Positions 1 through 7,947 are shown, numbered from the stretch's first letter. The stretch: DNA of 17,793 nt from CAYYIS01 sp964470965 (GCA_964470965.1 CAYYIS010000073.1:1-17793); one strand, 5' to 3'. Numbers and translations are program-made. Notes: a model not told the origin generated them from the sequence alone.

Positions 1-476
1 GGCCAGCTGCCAGGATGCGAATTCCGATGCACCCAGATAACGGACTTTGCCCATGCGAACCAGGTCGTCGAGTGCCCGGAGCGTCTCGTACATCGGTGTT
101 TCCTCGTCCCAGCGGTGTATATAATACAGGTCGATGTAATCGGTCTTCAAACGACGCAAGCTGTCCTCCACCGCATTCATCATGTGGTAACGGGAACCGC
201 CCCGGTCGTTGGGGCCATCGCCCATCTTCATACAGAATTTCGTGGCCAGGACGAACCGGTCCCACCGTCCTCTGAGCGCGCATTGCCCAGCGTCTCTTCA
301 GACCGACCCTTCGCGTAAATATTCGCTGTATCTATGAAATTGATCCCGAGATCTTCTGCCGCATCCACCATGCCATTGACGTCTTCCTGAGAAACTGAAT
401 CCGAACCGAACTGGTTGGTCCCGAGCCCGATAGCGGATACCAGGACTCCTGCCTTGCCAAGTGTGCGATATCGCAT
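1..476 (-). pseudogene. Aldo/keto reductase, frameshifted and cut by the window edge
   Basis: NAD(P)H-dependent oxidoreductase of the aldo/keto reductase superfamily. It starts at ATG 476 with AAAGGA six bases upstream. The N-terminus (RTLGKAGVLVSAIGLGTNQFG) and residues 47-64 (D49, Y54, then SEETLG) give the first strand and the Asp/Tyr of the catalytic D-Y-K-H set. After residue 66 the frame runs into TGA at 228-230. Shifting frame at the GCGCGC run (276-281) restores the family sequence: WDRFVLATKF with the catalytic Lys, then YIDLYYIHRWD with the catalytic His, open to the window edge. Two extra bases in the run account for the break. As written, the product is 82 residues and lacks the Lys and His. 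It is the last visible gene of the block starting near 4273, 43 bp after the amidase. It could be true inactivation, slippage-based variation or a sequencing error. Confidence 0.88.
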
Positions 477-519
477 CGTGTGTCCTTTCTATTCTGACGA
501 CTGACCACTTCCCATTCGT

Positions 520-1398
520 TCACGGAGTCAGGGTCATCCGGGTGGTTACAGGAAATGAGCCGGGCTGGCAGGCCTGGCAGATAGACAGGTCCCCGCAGGC
601 GGTGACGAGCATATAGGCTTCTTCGAACGCCAGCCGCTTGCGCCGCATGACCATGTCCACCATTTCTTCCGTAGCGATCCGCATGGCTACTTCGGGATCA
701 GGGTCATCCCCGGTGGATACCCAGTTGCCGTCGGCTGAGAGAATCCAGGGACGGGTAATAGGTGTGTCTTTGATCAGGCGCACCCTGATGGTCACTTCTG
801 CGCAGATTTCGAATCCCACCATGGAGACCTCTCCGTCGCCCATGGAAGCATGCACGTCACCTAAGGCGAGTAGCGCACCGCGTACGTTGACCGGCAGGTG
901 TATCTCCGCACCGACTTTGACCTCGTTATTGTCCATGTTCCCCCCGTGGGAACCGGGGTGACTGGTCGGTATCGCTTCACCGGCCGGTGCCGTACCGATG
1001 GTTCCGACCATCGGGCGTATGGGGAAATTCACTCGGTTATTGAATTGGGCAATGCCCTCCGAAATCGGGATGATTTTCGTGGCGAACTGCCCAGCCCGGT
1101 GGGCAAGCAGGCCCACATTCTGTTTTACTGCAAGAAACCCCTGGTCGGCCAGTGTTATATCCAGGATATGTACCTGAAGGCTATCGCCGGGTTCTGCGCC
1201 TTTTACAAAAATCGGACCTGTAATCGGATTGGCGCCTTCAGGATGCGGATGATCGAGCAGGTCGGTGTCTGCCTGTATCGTACCGGTGCGGGCGTCGTAG
1301 GTTTCCAGGCAGACGTGGTCTCCGCTATCGATGGACAGGACTGGAGAATCTGTTTTATCGTGGGCGTACCGGATGTGTCTACGGGAGATTAGGTGCAT
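520..1398 (-). CDS. Acetamidase/formamidase family protein
   Basis: Cytoplasmic amidase of the FmdA/AmdA family, which releases ammonia and a carboxylate from small amides such as formamide or acetamide. At 292 residues it matches the shorter family members. Visible signatures are RPMVGTIGTAP (128-138), HPGSHGGNMDNN (147-158) and GDVHASMGDGE (180-190), the most conserved stretches of the family. An N-terminal barrel half includes GPIFVKGAEPGD (61-72). No signal peptide is present. ATG 1398 is preceded by AGAAGGT at a good distance. It lies 40 bp after the isomerase gene and 43 bp before the aldo/keto reductase gene, so co-transcription is likely. The exact amide cannot be read from the sequence. 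The context suggests an intermediate released by the upstream acylase or isomerase. Confidence 0.93.
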   Translation of the reverse strand: MHLISRRHIRYAHDKTDSPVLSIDSGDHVCLETYDARTGTIQADTDLLDHPHPEGANPITGPIFVKGAEPGDSLQVHILDITLADQGFLAVKQNVGLLAHRAGQFATKIIPISEGIAQFNNRVNFPIRPMVGTIGTAPAGEAIPTSHPGSHGGNMDNNEVKVGAEIHLPVNVRGALLALGDVHASMGDGEVSMVGFEICAEVTIRVRLIKDTPITRPWILSADGNWVSTGDDPDPEVAMRIATEEMVDMVMRRKRLAFEEAYMLVTACGDLSICQACQPGSFPVTTRMTLTP

Positions 1399-1438
1399 GG
1401 CAAAACCTTCTGGATTGATTCATCCGCTCCGTCAGAAT

Positions 1439-2287
1439 TTATAGATCGGCTTCCATCCAAGTCTTTTGCAGTGATTTTGCTGTTACGCGAACGGCGTCCC
1501 AGTCTTCCATTTCGTTGACGCGTGTGTTGAACGGTTCTACGGTGACCGGGCCGTCGTAGCCTATGGTATTCAGGGCTTTGAGGAAGGCGGCGGTATCGAG
1601 AACGCCTGTTTCACCGGGCAGGCAGCGAACGTTGTCGACTTGTTCATCCACGGGTACCCCGGCCGGGGCGTCATTGACATGGACGGCTACCACCTGTCGA
1701 CCGCTCAGGCGCCTTACATTTTCAATGGTGCCTTGAGAGGTATACAGGTGCCAGTGATCCAACAGGAGGCCCACGTTAGGGCCGAGGTCAGCGCCTAGTT
1801 TCAGGGCTTCGTCCATCGTATGCAAAAAATCATGTTTCTTGTTGCGCAGCGTCTTGGGCCCGATAAACTCGAGGCCGAGTGAGCAGCCGTAATCATGTAA
1901 TACTTCCGATACGGGTTTGAGGCGCTCCACATGGAGACTGTAGTTGTCTTCATAAGCCAGTTCATCGCTGAACGGCAATACCACGGCAGTGGTTCGGAGT
2001 GCATCTATCTCCTGTGCCAGGGCGGCATATTGACGGAGCCAGCCCAGGTCCTCCCGCCATTTCTGTTCCTCACCGTACCAGGAGACCGGCAAACCCCAAC
2101 TGCCCGGCCTGCATCCGTTGCGTAAAAACAGCTCATTGATCTCACTGACAGAGGCTACTTTGACCATGTCGAATACTTCCAAAATGCTGAAATCAACCCC
2201 GCCGAACCCGTGTGTCTGTGCTATCTCCAGCGTCTCTGAAAGCGATGCCCGGATGCCAATGGCGCCGGTGTTCAAATTACGAAACAT
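1439..2287 (-). CDS. Sugar phosphate isomerase/epimerase (xylose-isomerase-like TIM barrel)
   Basis: 282-residue single-domain TIM barrel of the AP-endonuclease-2/xylose-isomerase-like family (IolE, hydroxypyruvate isomerase and tagatose epimerase relatives). Members move keto/enol groups on sugars or dehydrate inosose using a divalent metal. Probable metal ligands sit at the ends of strands: E140 (GLEFIGP), D177 (LLLDHWH), H203 (VVAVHVND) and E251 (VTVEPF). The spacing E-37-D-26-H-48-E is typical. The N-terminus (LNTGAIGIRASLSETLEIA) is the usual first strand and helix. ATG 2287 has CAGGAGA seven bases upstream. No signal peptide is seen. The gene lies 33 bp after the penicillin-acylase gene and 40 bp before the amidase. 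Substrate is unknown; a sugar or amino-sugar freed by the acylase would fit, but that is inference. Confidence 0.92.
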   Translation of the reverse strand: MFRNLNTGAIGIRASLSETLEIAQTHGFGGVDFSILEVFDMVKVASVSEINELFLRNGCRPGSWGLPVSWYGEEQKWREDLGWLRQYAALAQEIDALRTTAVVLPFSDELAYEDNYSLHVERLKPVSEVLHDYGCSLGLEFIGPKTLRNKKHDFLHTMDEALKLGADLGPNVGLLLDHWHLYTSQGTIENVRRLSGRQVVAVHVNDAPAGVPVDEQVDNVRCLPGETGVLDTAAFLKALNTIGYDGPVTVEPFNTRVNEMEDWDAVRVTAKSLQKTWMEADL

Positions 2288-2320
2288 TGTGTGGTCTCCT
2301 GTGACATGAAATGTAAGCCT

Positions 2321-4273
2321 TTAATCCCTTTCAAGCTCCTCCCGGGTCTCCAGGTTTGCTTCGATTTCTTCCGGAGTGAACCAGGCGCGCTTGAGACGCC
2401 GTTCGGTCCAGAGCGGCGCCTGGTCCGCGTAATGTGGAGAGTCGGAGCGTTCGCTGTTCCCATAGGGGACAAGGCTCCAAGCGGCGGCCGTTTGGCCCAG
2501 CGAGACCACCATGGTGAACGCCGAACCATAATCTGCAACCATGATACCGTCTTCGTTAAAGCGCCCGCGCACCGGCCTGATGGATTCTGTTTCGGCTGAG
2601 GAGCCGCCGGTGGGGTAGGTGTTTTGTCCCCGTTTCAGGACATGGATCTGCCCCCAGGCGATATCGATCCGTCCGTATCGGTCGATCATGTAGGTGATCG
2701 TTCGCTGTAACGCGCGCAGCATGAGTTGGGCATTCTCCGTACCATCGTCCAATTCATCAAATTTAATCTTCCAGTGTGCGAAGACGGACATGCCGAAACT
2801 GCTCACATCGCCCACGTTGTTCCAATCGGAAAGAATGGCAACGGCTCCTGCCATATGCCCGTCCGGATCTTCGAGATCGCTGCCGTACTGTTTGTAACTG
2901 TCCAGCAGCAAAGGCTTGAGGTGTCCCGCCGTGGTATTGTACTCGTCCACCACCATGTCGAGCGCGTGGTCTACCGCAACGTTTTCATTATTCAAAAGCC
3001 ATTCATACATGCGCTGCGCTCGCCCATTATATTCCTCGAACACGGCGTAGGCAGGGAAATCCGATCGCCGAATGACATCTCCCGGTGACACGTACCAAGG
3101 GGCGTTGTTGCAGTTTTGCAGGAACCCCCCAGGCGGATTTTCAATTTGGGGCAGGTCGCCGAAGGGCAGATTCATCTGCCACTCGGTCCGGTCCGTCCAT
3201 CCGGCAACCGGCTTTCGCCAGTCGTACTCTTCCGACCGGACCGGGCAACGCTCGTTGTAAACGTAAAACAGATCCCCGCGGTTGTCTCCGTACAAGATGT
3301 TGAACATCGGAATATCAAGTGATGCGAGCGATTGTTTAAATGCCTGAAGGCTGTCTGCCCTGGCCAGGCCCAGGAGCGGCGTTATAGGGTCTATAATTTC
3401 GTAGGCACTCATACGAATGGTATACGCGGTTTCTCCATACCTTGCGATGATCGGACCGTGATGGGTCCGGTCCAGCATTCGCCGTTCCTCGCGGATCCCA
3501 TCGGTTGTTTTGATGCGAATCCTGGTTTCCCAGGTGTCTATTTTACGCCAGTGATCCTGGTACCTGTATCTCAGAGGATTGTCCGGATCGGTCCGTTCGA
3601 TGTACATATCGCTCGTATCACACCGGTTAATGGTAATGGACCAGGCATGCCGGCTGGTGTGCCCCAGTATGATCGTTGGCAACCCGAAGGGAGCAGCGCC
3701 GTAAACGTTGAATCCGTCGTCACCGGTCAGATGCGCTTCGTACATCCGAAAAATCGGCACCCAGGGCACGTGGGGATCCATGGCGCAAATGGTCTCATTG
3801 CTCACTGTCCTGCTGGGGGCGATCGCCCACTGGTTTGACATGCCGCCGTTTTGGAGAAGGCCCAGCTCTGGCATGGTCCACTCGTTGAGACGGATGTGGA
3901 GCAGCCGGTACAGCGCAATCACCTGAACCGAGGTGACCGAATCGCTCTCCCGCGGGACATTCTCAGGGTGGTCGGTCATATATCGATTTACGCCGTTAAC
4001 AAACGCATCGAGGTAGGCTCGTGTCTCGCTGTTGAGCTTGGGGTAGGCAGCTTCCGCTTTCTCGGTGGTGCGCCAAAGCCGTGTGCGTACATCGGTCTCC
4101 AGGGCAGCTTCTCCGTCGATCTCCGCGAGACGCCCCGAGGCCTCCATGTAATTTCGGAGCATCAAGTCCAGGTGATCCTGAGCCTGCGCATAACCGAATC
4201 CGAACGCAGCATCCGCTTCGGTGGGGCCTGAAATGTGGGGGACACCATGGGTGTCGCGAGCGATGGTGACCAT
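2321..4273 (-). CDS. Penicillin acylase family protein (Ntn hydrolase), apparently cytoplasmic
   Basis: N-terminal-nucleophile hydrolase of the penicillin/acyl-homoserine-lactone acylase family, which cleaves an acyl group from an amide nitrogen after self-processing into two chains. I start it at ATG 4273 (650 residues), immediately at the conserved opening VTIARDTHGVPHI. An in-frame TTG at 4333 would add 20 residues but lies inside the predicted -10 box. The nucleophile is S146 in NGGMSNQWAIAPSRT; the bond to be cut would be Met-Ser, where characterised members usually have Gly-Ser. The matching oxyanion-hole Asn is in FLQNCNNAP (N389/N390), about 244 residues later as in E. coli penicillin G acylase. 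Most characterised relatives are exported, but no signal peptide is visible here. No clear ribosome binding site precedes either start. It heads the acylase-isomerase-amidase-reductase block. Confidence 0.92.
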   Translation of the reverse strand: MVTIARDTHGVPHISGPTEADAAFGFGYAQAQDHLDLMLRNYMEASGRLAEIDGEAALETDVRTRLWRTTEKAEAAYPKLNSETRAYLDAFVNGVNRYMTDHPENVPRESDSVTSVQVIALYRLLHIRLNEWTMPELGLLQNGGMSNQWAIAPSRTVSNETICAMDPHVPWVPIFRMYEAHLTGDDGFNVYGAAPFGLPTIILGHTSRHAWSITINRCDTSDMYIERTDPDNPLRYRYQDHWRKIDTWETRIRIKTTDGIREERRMLDRTHHGPIIARYGETAYTIRMSAYEIIDPITPLLGLARADSLQAFKQSLASLDIPMFNILYGDNRGDLFYVYNERCPVRSEEYDWRKPVAGWTDRTEWQMNLPFGDLPQIENPPGGFLQNCNNAPWYVSPGDVIRRSDFPAYAVFEEYNGRAQRMYEWLLNNENVAVDHALDMVVDEYNTTAGHLKPLLLDSYKQYGSDLEDPDGHMAGAVAILSDWNNVGDVSSFGMSVFAHWKIKFDELDDGTENAQLMLRALQRTITYMIDRYGRIDIAWGQIHVLKRGQNTYPTGGSSAETESIRPVRGRFNEDGIMVADYGSAFTMVVSLGQTAAAWSLVPYGNSERSDSPHYADQAPLWTERRLKRAWFTPEEIEANLETREELERD

Positions 4274-4331
4274 AGGAAACAGGTGAGATAAAATGTGGAG
4301 TGACTCAACTCGTACCGGTATTTGGAAGGAC

Positions 4332-4360
4332 AAGATATATTGAAAGAGTTAAACAGGCAA
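4332..4360 (-). promoter_or_regulatory. Candidate sigma70-type promoter for the acylase-to-reductase block
   Basis: On the minus strand, TTGCCT (4355-4360, four of six consensus bases) is followed after exactly 17 bases by TATCTT (4332-4337, four of six). This places a start near 4325, about 50 bases before ATG 4273, and would exclude the TTG at 4333 as a start codon. No operator is evident. This is a pattern match only. Confidence 0.33.
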
Positions 4361-4842
4361 TAGTTTCATATGCTGTATTACGATGACTTTGGGATGGCAA
4401 ACCTAAAGCGTGTCCAGGCAGATTACCCACAAAAAATACGAATGGACAACCGATCCTCATGCCGTGACGGAATGCGCCTCGGTAACAGCCGGACGTTACC
4501 GAGGAATCCGGTAAAGATTGCGCTACCGATCAGGGGAGAAGAGAATAAAAACTTCATCAGGAAGGTCGCGCCGGTTCATAGGTTGTGTGAAGAGAGGTCA
4601 CGCGAAAATGACTCAGTTACGGTTAAATCGCCGGTGGGTGAGTGGTAGAGACAGGTAATGGCTGTCTATCGGCCTTTCGATGTATCCAAACACAACCGGC
4701 AGGGGCCCGGCCGTGGGGACACCTAAATATCGGTAGACGTCAGTGGGTGATTTCGTTAATTTGAAAACCGGGCCCACCTGGGGCCATTCCTTTTATTGCG
4801 ACAGTTTTTTCAACGACTTGAACCGGAGGGGGAAGCTCACTG
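4361..4842. other. Intergenic region without a recognised gene
   Basis: About 480 bases separate the divergent acylase and transglycosylase genes. A 92-codon open frame (4370-4648, plus) has no ribosome binding site, no recognisable family and an unconvincing composition, so I do not call it. A GC-rich imperfect dyad, GGGCCCACCTGGGGCC, followed by a T-rich stretch lies near 4770-4800. The last 20 bases hold GGAGGGGG, the ribosome binding site for the next gene. Nothing else is seen. Confidence 0.4.
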
Positions 4843-5847
4843 ATGTACTGGTTTACAAACACTCTTGGCGCCTGCCTTATCGGAGTCATATTTCTTAACG
4901 GCTGTTACAGGGCTTCAGTACAGAGACCGACCGGCGTTTCCGTCATATGGAAAATCCGGACAGCCTATAAGCTTGATGGGTTCTTTAATAGGCCTGATAC
5001 CACGTATATAGATGACCTGGTCGCACGCCTCGAATCGGAAGAAGGCGGCGGAACTCCGGTTAGCAGAAATGAATTTTTGGCGTTGTTGGATCGGCCCGAA
5101 AGCCAGGAAATATATAGGGATCAGCTCGTCAAAATCGCGACACCAAGGAGTGTGCAGATCCAGAATCAGGAGCACCGTGATTTCCTGAATGTGTTTATGA
5201 TGGAGAAACGACTGAAGGCTGGGGTCGCATTTCTTCATGACCGGGGACCGATGCTGGCGGAGGCAGAGACGCGATATGGTGTCCACCGGCGGGATATCGT
5301 CTCCATACTGATGTGGGAGTCGGGCCTAGGGGAGTTCACCGGCGAGCTGAGGGTTTTCAGTGTGCTGATGGGCCAACTGCTCTTCCTGGATTCCGCACAG
5401 AAATACGCTGTAGCACAGATGGTCGAGCGCGGAGAGGCGTCTCCCCTGGATGGTACGGAAGTCGTGGCGCTTCAGAAAAAGCGGTTTAATCGGATCAAGA
5501 AACGATGCGTCGGCAATTTGGTCGCGTTGCTGCGACAATCGAAGGCCGCAAATGCGGATCCGCTTGAACAATTGGGTTCCTGGGGCGGCGCCATCGGATA
5601 TCCGCAGTTTATGCCCTTCAGTATGGGTTATGCGGTAGACGGGGATCAGGACGGTACGGTCGATCTGCACACCTGGCCGGACGCCATAATGAGCGTCGGA
5701 AACTACCTCAAGTTACGCGGCAAATACGGTCCGGAAGAGGGGGAACGCCTGGGTGCCATTCACAGCTATAATCCTATTGAATCATACGTGAATGGTGTGA
5801 TCACCTACGCGGATACGATCTGGGACCGGTACCTGCGTGGAGAATAA
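4843..5847 (+). CDS. Lytic murein transglycosylase, MltB-like lipoprotein
   Basis: Cleaves the MurNAc-GlcNAc bond of peptidoglycan to leave 1,6-anhydro ends, acting in the periplasm. Residues 1-21 form a short signal sequence ending in a lipobox-like LNGC with C21, so membrane anchoring is likely. The catalytic Glu is E159 in MWESGLGEF, close to the position in E. coli MltB (E162). Residues 247-260 (WGGAIGYPQFMPFS) are the family's substrate-binding signature. D266 onward (DGDQDGTVDL) resembles the EF-hand-like calcium loop of MltB/Slt35. The end (GAIHSYNPIESYVNGVITYAD) is the usual final helix region. Length (334) is normal. ATG 4843 is preceded by GGAGGGGG. It is a stand-alone gene, divergent from the acylase and convergent with the amidohydrolase remnant. 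The GWG-type motif of MltB is altered (SGLG), which is common in distant homologues. Confidence 0.93.
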   Translation: MYWFTNTLGACLIGVIFLNGCYRASVQRPTGVSVIWKIRTAYKLDGFFNRPDTTYIDDLVARLESEEGGGTPVSRNEFLALLDRPESQEIYRDQLVKIATPRSVQIQNQEHRDFLNVFMMEKRLKAGVAFLHDRGPMLAEAETRYGVHRRDIVSILMWESGLGEFTGELRVFSVLMGQLLFLDSAQKYAVAQMVERGEASPLDGTEVVALQKKRFNRIKKRCVGNLVALLRQSKAANADPLEQLGSWGGAIGYPQFMPFSMGYAVDGDQDGTVDLHTWPDAIMSVGNYLKLRGKYGPEEGERLGAIHSYNPIESYVNGVITYADTIWDRYLRGE

Positions 5848-5856
5848 CCGTTCTCG

Positions 5857-6289
5857 TTACCACCCTAACCTATCCGACACAACTTTTCCGTTGTTGACTA
5901 CCATGAGCAGATCGTGATACGCCCCGATATCCTCATGGGGATTGCAGCCCATGAGGATCAGATCTTCGTCGTAACCGGAGGCAATTCTGCCGGCATGTCC
6001 TTCGATCCGGAGTAGTTCTGCAGCCTGTTTAGTCGCTGCCTGAATCGCCTCGAAAGGCGTCAAACCGGTATTCCCTTCTAATTCCAACGACAGAAATTAG
6101 CTTGCTGTTGGGACGATATACGGTGTCCGTGGCGGCGATGATGTTTACGCCGGGTTCATGTACATTCTTCATGGTGCGCCTGATCTGCGGGTACATCTGC
6201 CTCCCCCGTACCATCAGCACCGGGTTTTCGCATTCACTGTGATCTAATCCACACCGTATGTCACCATGATAGTGCCCATACGCGTTCAA
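5857..6289 (-). pseudogene. Amidohydrolase remnant (C-terminal portion, frameshifted)
   Basis: Remains of a cyclic amidohydrolase of the imidazolonepropionase/dipeptidase-like group, normally about 400 residues. One frame gives the strand with the metal-ligand Asp (TMKNVHEPGVNIIAATDT). A second frame gives the C-terminal signature ELEGNTGLTPFEAIQAATK, then AAELLRIEGHAGRIASGYDEDLILM and NPHEDIGAYHD, ending NNGKVVSDRLGW at TAA 5857. The frames meet near 6087-6093, where one extra base separates them. A TGA at 6290-6292 lies directly before the first frame, and no metal-binding HxH N-terminal motif is found upstream. About two thirds of the protein is therefore absent or unreadable, and I call it non-functional. 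It lies downstream of the MFS gene on the same strand and ends 9 bp from the convergent transglycosylase gene. Confidence 0.85.
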
Positions 6290-6386
6290 TCAGTTCAAGT
6301 CCCCTTGTTTTAACGATATCGCTGGCATCTGTTAGAATGAGTATTCATAGATTACTATGAGAGGCGGAATCAAACTCAAATGCCGG

Positions 6387-6566
6387 TCAGGCAGGTGCAG
6401 CGTACTTTCTGGCAAGAATGTTGAAATGGCCGAGCGGCCTGTGATACCAACCCTGGATCGTCTACACGGGGAAGCCGGTGTCCAGGAGTTTGATTTGGGG
6501 AAACGCCGCATATGCCACACGCAACTGTCCGTTATCGGGATTGCACCTATCGAGGTCAGACAGGTG
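6387..6566 (-). other. Gap after the MFS gene with weakly coding-like sequence
   Basis: Reading on in the MFS frame past its TGA gives 34 codons with a protein-like composition (LRVAYAAFPQIKLLDTGFPV), a TAG at 6462-6464, then 24 codons (YHRPLGHFNILARKYAAPA) to TGA 6387-6389. I do not recognise a family and no start is seen. It may be debris of a deleted gene between the transporter and the amidohydrolase remnant, or chance. Confidence 0.2.
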
Positions 6567-7829
6567 TCACGGCTCCACCTTGTTTTTACCCTCATACTCT
6601 TCTGTCAGAGAACCCAGGGCCCTCATGGCGGGCGAAAAAACCGCCATGGAAATCACAACGATGATCGTTCCCACGCCGCCGCTTACCACCGAAAAAACCG
6701 GGCCGAACCAGTGCGCCACCACGCCGGATTCCAGGCCGCCCAGCTCGTTGGACGCGCCAATAAAAACGCTGCTTACGGCAGACACGCGCCCGCGCATCCT
6801 GTCGGGCGTGAGCATCTGTAGGAGGGTGTGGCGGATAATCATAGAGATGTTGTCGAGGGCGCCCGTTAGGAATAGCATGAATAAGGAGAGCCAGAACGAA
6901 GTGGAAAGCCCGAAGCCTATGGTGGCCACGCCAAACCCGGCTACGGCCCACAGCAGAATGTGTCCCGCACGCCGCATGGGGGGCAGGTGAGTCATCAACA
7001 GGGCCATGAAGAACGAACCGGCGGCTGGCGCTGTGTTGAGCCAGCCGAAGCCGGTAGGGCCGACTTTTAGGATGTCCTCCGCGAAGATCGGCAGAAGGTA
7101 AACAGCACCGCCCAAAAGTACCGCAAACAGGTCCAGAGAGATGATCGTCAGGAGAACCCGCTTCTGCCAGAGGAATTCGATCCCAGCCAGAACGGTACGA
7201 AATGAGGCGGGTTCCGAAGGTTTCTCAGTGTCCACGCTGAAATCGATCTGAAGCAGCCAGAGTATAAACACAAGTGATCCACAGGCACAGGCAACATAGG
7301 CGGCGGGCACGCTCCAGAGCAGCATGAATCCGCCAATTGCCGGACCGGTCACGGAAGCGATCTGCATCAAGCTCATGTTCCAGGTGATGGCGTTGGGAAA
7401 AACGGCACGTGGGATGATGCGGGGCAATAGAGCAGAACGGGCGGGGCGACCGAATATCACGAATGAAGCGTCAAGAAAGAGAAGGCCGTACATCACCGGA
7501 GTCGGTCCTTGAAGGTAGGAAAGGGCGGCCAGGCCGAACGAAGTAAGCGTCATGCCGACCAGACTGATGGCCGCTATGTTTCTCCGGTTGAATCGGTCGG
7601 CGATGTAGCCGGACGGAAGCGCCAGCACCATGGTCGGCACCGCCTGCATCAGTCCGACCAGACCGAGCGAAAGCGCCTCGCCGGTACGCTGGTACATCTC
7701 CCACCCAATGGCAACGCTTTGGATCCGCGTACCCAGGGCTGCGATGAACCAGCCGATAACATATTTACGGTAGGCCGGAACCCGAAAGGCCGCATAGGGA
7801 TCGTGTTTTTTTTCCTTGGCTGGCTGCAC
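6567..7829 (-). CDS. MFS transporter (MFS_3 / EntS-like exporter group)
   Basis: Integral inner-membrane transporter of the major facilitator superfamily, 420 residues with a dozen or so hydrophobic segments. It opens with the DPYAAFRVPAYRKYVIGWF pattern and an early TM1, typical of the MFS_3 group that includes the enterobactin exporter EntS. The family's motif A between TM2 and TM3 is GYIADRFNRR (74-83). Later landmarks are FGRPARSALLPRIIP after TM4 and TPDRMRGRVSAV before TM11, also typical of this group. The start is GTG 7829, with GGAG seven bases upstream; no in-frame ATG lies nearby. The substrate cannot be read. Relatives export siderophores, drugs or metabolites using the proton gradient. 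A dyad about 100 bp upstream may be its operator. The amidohydrolase remnant downstream may once have shared its transcript. Confidence 0.92.
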   Translation of the reverse strand: MQPAKEKKHDPYAAFRVPAYRKYVIGWFIAALGTRIQSVAIGWEMYQRTGEALSLGLVGLMQAVPTMVLALPSGYIADRFNRRNIAAISLVGMTLTSFGLAALSYLQGPTPVMYGLLFLDASFVIFGRPARSALLPRIIPRAVFPNAITWNMSLMQIASVTGPAIGGFMLLWSVPAAYVACACGSLVFILWLLQIDFSVDTEKPSEPASFRTVLAGIEFLWQKRVLLTIISLDLFAVLLGGAVYLLPIFAEDILKVGPTGFGWLNTAPAAGSFFMALLMTHLPPMRRAGHILLWAVAGFGVATIGFGLSTSFWLSLFMLFLTGALDNISMIIRHTLLQMLTPDRMRGRVSAVSSVFIGASNELGGLESGVVAHWFGPVFSVVSGGVGTIIVVISMAVFSPAMRALGSLTEEYEGKNKVEP

Positions 7830-7928
7830 CTGACTCCATTCGAAGGGTTGTTACAATATCACGTTTCAGGATTAGTTGACGAGAATATAAAACGGTATCG
7901 TAAGGCTATGTAGCATTTCTTCACTTGT

Positions 7929-7947
7929 AAACAGTTTCATACTGTTT
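7929..7947. promoter_or_regulatory. Perfect 7-5-7 dyad upstream of the MFS gene (candidate operator)
   Basis: AAACAGT-TTCAT-ACTGTTT is a perfect inverted repeat of two 7-base arms, 100-118 bp upstream of the MFS GTG start. Its AT-rich arms make it a weak terminator but a plausible dimeric-repressor site. A TATATT box for the MFS gene lies between it and the start codon, without a good -35. No regulator gene is adjacent. Confidence 0.3.

Noticed and set aside
4370..4648. 92-codon open frame in the intergenic region
   Set aside because: No ribosome binding site, no recognisable domain, and a composition unlike the neighbouring genes.
4765..4800. GC-rich dyad and T-rich tract as a rho-independent terminator
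   Set aside because: Arms are imperfect, the T tract is interrupted and no gene ends upstream of it on the plus strand.
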